From the NCBI RefSeq assembly GCF_048323755.1, contig NZ_JBLWFS010000014.1, forward strand, positions 40,277 to 104,276: a DNA stretch of 64,000 bases, given 5' to 3'. The notes under the pieces were generated by a model. The model searched no databases, had not been told where the DNA came from, and saw only the letters and a list, made by a program, of their open reading frames with translations. The stretch is from Alkalihalobacterium sp048323755. Lineage in GTDB: Bacteria > Bacillota > Bacilli > Bacillales > Bacillaceae_F. The position numbers were made by a program, and so were the translations under genes. Positions 61,765 through 64,000 of the stretch are shown piece by piece. Position 1 is the first letter of the stretch; every line of letters starts with the position of its first letter.

Positions 61765-63315
61765 TTATTCCCCACTCACTGGAAGGATTATATCGACAAC
61801 TGCTCCGCCGTGTTCTTTATTGTACATATTTAACTGCCCCATATGAAGCGTTTCAATAATTCGTTTACACACCATGATCCCTAGACCATTTCCGTTTTCT
61901 TTTGTTGTTACAAAGGGTTGGCCCAAATTATGAAGTATTAGCTCAGGGAACCCCGGGCCATTATCTTCTATACGAATTAAAATATTTTGTGAGTCATAGG
62001 GTTGGAGTGTCAATTCAATTTGTCCATTGTGATCTACCGCTTCAACACTATTTTTAAATAGATTAATAAACACTTGTTTTAATTGGTTCCCGTCACAATA
62101 AATTCGAGGAATCTCTTTAAAGTGCTCTATATACTCTATATTTTTTGAGATGGCTAGACTAGATAATAAAACATCGATTTCTACAAACAATTTTCTAATG
62201 TCACACCGTTCTTTTGAGAGTACGGTTGGTCTTGATAGTACTAAAAATTCATTAGCAATTTCATTAATACGCTCAATTTCTTTAAGCATGACAGGTGTAT
62301 AGGCTTCTTTGTAAAGGTTTTGTGCCATTAGCTGAATAAAGCCCTTCAATGTAGTTAAAGGATTTTTGATTTCATGCGCAACCCCTGCGGCTAATTGGCC
62401 AACAAGCGAAAGTTTTTCTGCATTTTGAATGTAGGATTCTGTTTTTTTGTACTCTGTAATATCATGAAGCTGAATTAAACTGCCTTCTAGAAATGTAAAA
62501 TAATCGACTAAACAAATGATATATTTATGATTTTGAAGGACAACCTCGTAATCTTGTATCATTTTACCTTCTTTAAATTGATGATAGAGGTCATTTAACG
62601 GCTCAATTTCTTGAATGTAGCGACACTCTTTTTGGACATTCGATAATAGGGAATTAGCTTTTGCATTAACCTTCACAATTTTTCCGCTCTCGTCAATAAC
62701 AATATAGCCAATAGTGGATTGCTCTAACATCATTTGATTCATTTGATCTAGGTAGCGATTTTCTTCACGTAAATCTAGTTCTCTTTGAATGGAATCAACA
62801 ACGGTTTCAAGTGTCGTAAGTATCATCGGGTGGGCAAAATCCAAAAATGTCATAATTGAAACGGTCCCTATTAATCTCTCTTTCACATATAACGGAACAC
62901 TATAACAAGCCGCATTATGAAGAAAATGGTGGTAGTGATCTGTTCCTAACACTCCAACTGGCCTTCTAAGGTCGATCGCAGCAAGGACTGAACTAACTCC
63001 TGCTTTCTTTTCTGTAAACTGAATTCCTTTTTGCAGTCCTGCCATTTCAACAACGGTATTCTGTAAGCTTTTATCGCCCATATATTCGATAATCGTGCCA
63101 TGGTCATCTGTCACGGACACGAATAATGGAATACCTTTTGTTTTTTCTAGAAATTTATGAATAAATACTTTAATGACAGATAATGTATCGGCATATTTCT
63201 CTTGAATTTCTGTTAATTCTTCAGTTGATACTTTATCAAATGAAGGAATTTCATTCGGGTTAAGGCGAAATTCAAGACAACGATTTTTGACCTCAGCAAA
63301 ATAATCTTTTACCAT
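61765..63315 (-). CDS. Sporulation-type sensor histidine kinase (GAF-PAS)
   Basis: This 516-residue cytoplasmic kinase has a GAF-like domain (about 60-185), PAS (about 200-290), HisKA with His in AAGVAHEIKNPLTTLKGF (about residue 313) and an ATPase domain with intact N-box (NLFKNSVEAV), G1 (DNGPGF) and G2 (GNGLGIMV). The H-box is of the KinA/KinB/KinE phosphorelay type. It lacks a membrane helix. No regulator is adjacent, consistent with an orphan kinase feeding Spo0F. Confidence 0.87.
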   Translation of the reverse strand: MVKDYFAEVKNRCLEFRLNPNEIPSFDKVSTEELTEIQEKYADTLSVIKVFIHKFLEKTKGIPLFVSVTDDHGTIIEYMGDKSLQNTVVEMAGLQKGIQFTEKKAGVSSVLAAIDLRRPVGVLGTDHYHHFLHNAACYSVPLYVKERLIGTVSIMTFLDFAHPMILTTLETVVDSIQRELDLREENRYLDQMNQMMLEQSTIGYIVIDESGKIVKVNAKANSLLSNVQKECRYIQEIEPLNDLYHQFKEGKMIQDYEVVLQNHKYIICLVDYFTFLEGSLIQLHDITEYKKTESYIQNAEKLSLVGQLAAGVAHEIKNPLTTLKGFIQLMAQNLYKEAYTPVMLKEIERINEIANEFLVLSRPTVLSKERCDIRKLFVEIDVLLSSLAISKNIEYIEHFKEIPRIYCDGNQLKQVFINLFKNSVEAVDHNGQIELTLQPYDSQNILIRIEDNGPGFPELILHNLGQPFVTTKENGNGLGIMVCKRIIETLHMGQLNMYNKEHGGAVVDIILPVSGE

Positions 63316-63547
63316 AGTTTTATTTCCGTCCTTTTAAAGTTGAATTATAATTAATTACTAACGCTAGTAGCTATTATTTTTTAAAACTCAAGTGAGTGCT
63401 GTATCTATATCAATGTTCTTTTGAAGACTTCATAATTGAATATTATTCAAGTCTTAATCATATCACGATAATAATTAAATTGTAATTATATGTATCTATT
63501 TTAAAATATTTAGATTTTCTTGCCCTTTTCCACAATTAGTCTATTTT
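63316..63547. other. Upstream region of the sensor kinase
   Basis: A+T-rich, no gene seen. It probably holds the kinase promoter. Confidence 0.5.
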
Positions 63548-63843
63548 TTAACAGCAAAAGTCATAGGGATGCAAGGGTACGTTTGCGGGATAGATCCATT
63601 GAGGTTGAAATGCAGGATCCTTCCAATGCCAAGCTCCTAAAGCGGATGCAACGGAGTCAATCGTATGACTTTCTTCCTCGATATGGTTTGGTAAACCAAG
63701 GATCCCCTGCTTATGGAACCACGATTTTAAATAGCAACGCTCCTCTGTTTACAAAACTTTAATTGAGCACCTTCCGTTTCAAACACTGTCAACACAGTAT
63801 CTTTATGGTTACTAGGACCGGATAAATCAATGTCGATGACGAT
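63548..63843 (-). pseudogene. DUF429-like protein remnant
   Basis: The minus strand encodes an N-terminal fragment IVIDIDLSGPSNHKDTVLTV, then FETEGAQLKFCKQRSVAI and a stop, and in another frame the C-terminal SHTIDSVASALGAWHW region ending in YDFCC and a stop at 63548. The middle of the usual ~240-residue protein is missing. DUF429 proteins have a predicted nuclease-like fold. The 5' end is cut off at about 63850, where an IS-type terminus begins, with no start codon left. Confidence 0.7.
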
Positions 63844-63849
63844 CTAAAA

Positions 63850-64000
63850 TGTACCCTATAGAGTAGACACTTAAAAAAAGTGCTCTCTCTGTAGGGTACT
63901 TTTTTGTATAATGTAAGAACTACAAATTGAGACATAACTTGGAGATGGAGAATCATGAGTAAAAAGCTATTTACAGAGAAAGAAATTACACAATTATCTA
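63850..64000 (+). mobile_element. Left end of an IS3/IS150-type insertion sequence
   Basis: TGTACCCTATAGAGTAGAC begins the element, and GTACCCTATAGAG pairs with CTCTCTGTAGGGTAC to form the hairpin usual at the left end of this IS group, followed by TTTTTT, TATAAT at 63908 and the first ORF. The right end is outside the window. It abuts the truncated DUF429-like fragment. Confidence 0.65.
63956..64000 (+). CDS. Partial HTH/OrfA-type protein at the window end
   Basis: Only MSKKLFTEKEITQLS is visible before the window ends. GGAG lies upstream of the ATG. The start resembles the OrfA helix-turn-helix proteins of IS3-type elements in Bacillus, and it sits just inside the IS-like terminus. Confidence 0.55.

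Noticed and set aside
63520..63762. 80-codon plus-strand frame
   Set aside because: The minus strand reads as DUF429-like protein, so this is an antisense shadow.

Overview
The window is chromosomal DNA of a low-GC, endospore-forming Gram-positive bacterium of the Bacillaceae. It carries two GerA-type germinant-receptor operons, a FloT-type flotillin, an RNase J, a Bacillus-type SRP (sc) RNA, a CspB-type cold-shock gene and AGGAGG ribosome-binding sites. I do not assign a species. No rRNA, tRNA, CRISPR array or complete prophage was seen.

Layout. 0-4 kb: a 20-bp tandem repeat, a Toprim protein, a palindromic dispersed element, cspB, floT and a 51-bp degenerate tandem repeat. 4-12.3 kb: a LacI-controlled sugar locus (GH32 enzyme, two CUT1 permeases, binding lipoprotein, debranching-type glycosidase, LacI regulator) with near-perfect CCGAAACGTTTCGG operators. 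12.5-17 kb: a canonical OmpR-family regulator with a hybrid phosphorelay kinase. 17.7-21.5 kb and 45.8-49.5 kb: two gerA-type operons. 21.9-31.5 kb and 38.7-45.5 kb: related signalling loci. 27.4-29.1 kb: DM13 and LtrA-like genes. 31.8-37.3 kb: LysR, a quinone/hydroquinone-type detoxification cluster with a MarR gene, and an isochorismatase-family hydrolase. 37.4-38.7 kb: decayed DNA. 49.7-54 kb: acyl-CoA dehydrogenase, TetR regulator and acyl-CoA ligase. 54.3-59.4 kb: a divergent SRP RNA, RNase J, SEC-C protein and Y-family polymerase. 60-63.3 kb: small membrane protein, sigma factor, lipoprotein and histidine kinase. 63.5-64 kb: a DUF429-like pseudogene cut by the left end of an IS3-type element.

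The most unusual content is a family of paralogous signalling loci at 22-31.5 and 38.7-45.5 kb. Three loci begin with a short soluble histidine kinase that keeps its H-, N- and G1-boxes but has a degraded G2 box, followed by a ~65-residue all-helical protein. In two loci this is followed, with a 4-base overlap, by an OmpR-type regulator whose phosphoacceptor Asp is Asn and whose conserved Lys is Ala or Val. Outputs differ by locus: a Myb/HTH/Myb-like DNA-binding protein, a HemAT-type globin sensor, membrane chemoreceptors, YjfB-family small proteins, and a 39-residue peptide resembling the CheY-binding N-terminus of FliM/FliY. Four promoters share a ~100-bp element with OmpR/PhoP-like direct repeats, and three further diverged copies are visible. 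One locus is decaying: its kinase is frameshifted, a chemoreceptor has an in-frame TGA and the regulator gene is absent. I infer a lineage-specific, possibly phosphorylation-independent branch of two-component signalling tied to oxygen or heme sensing and motility. The repeated juxtaposition with ger operons suggests shared mobilisation or shared developmental control, which is unproven.
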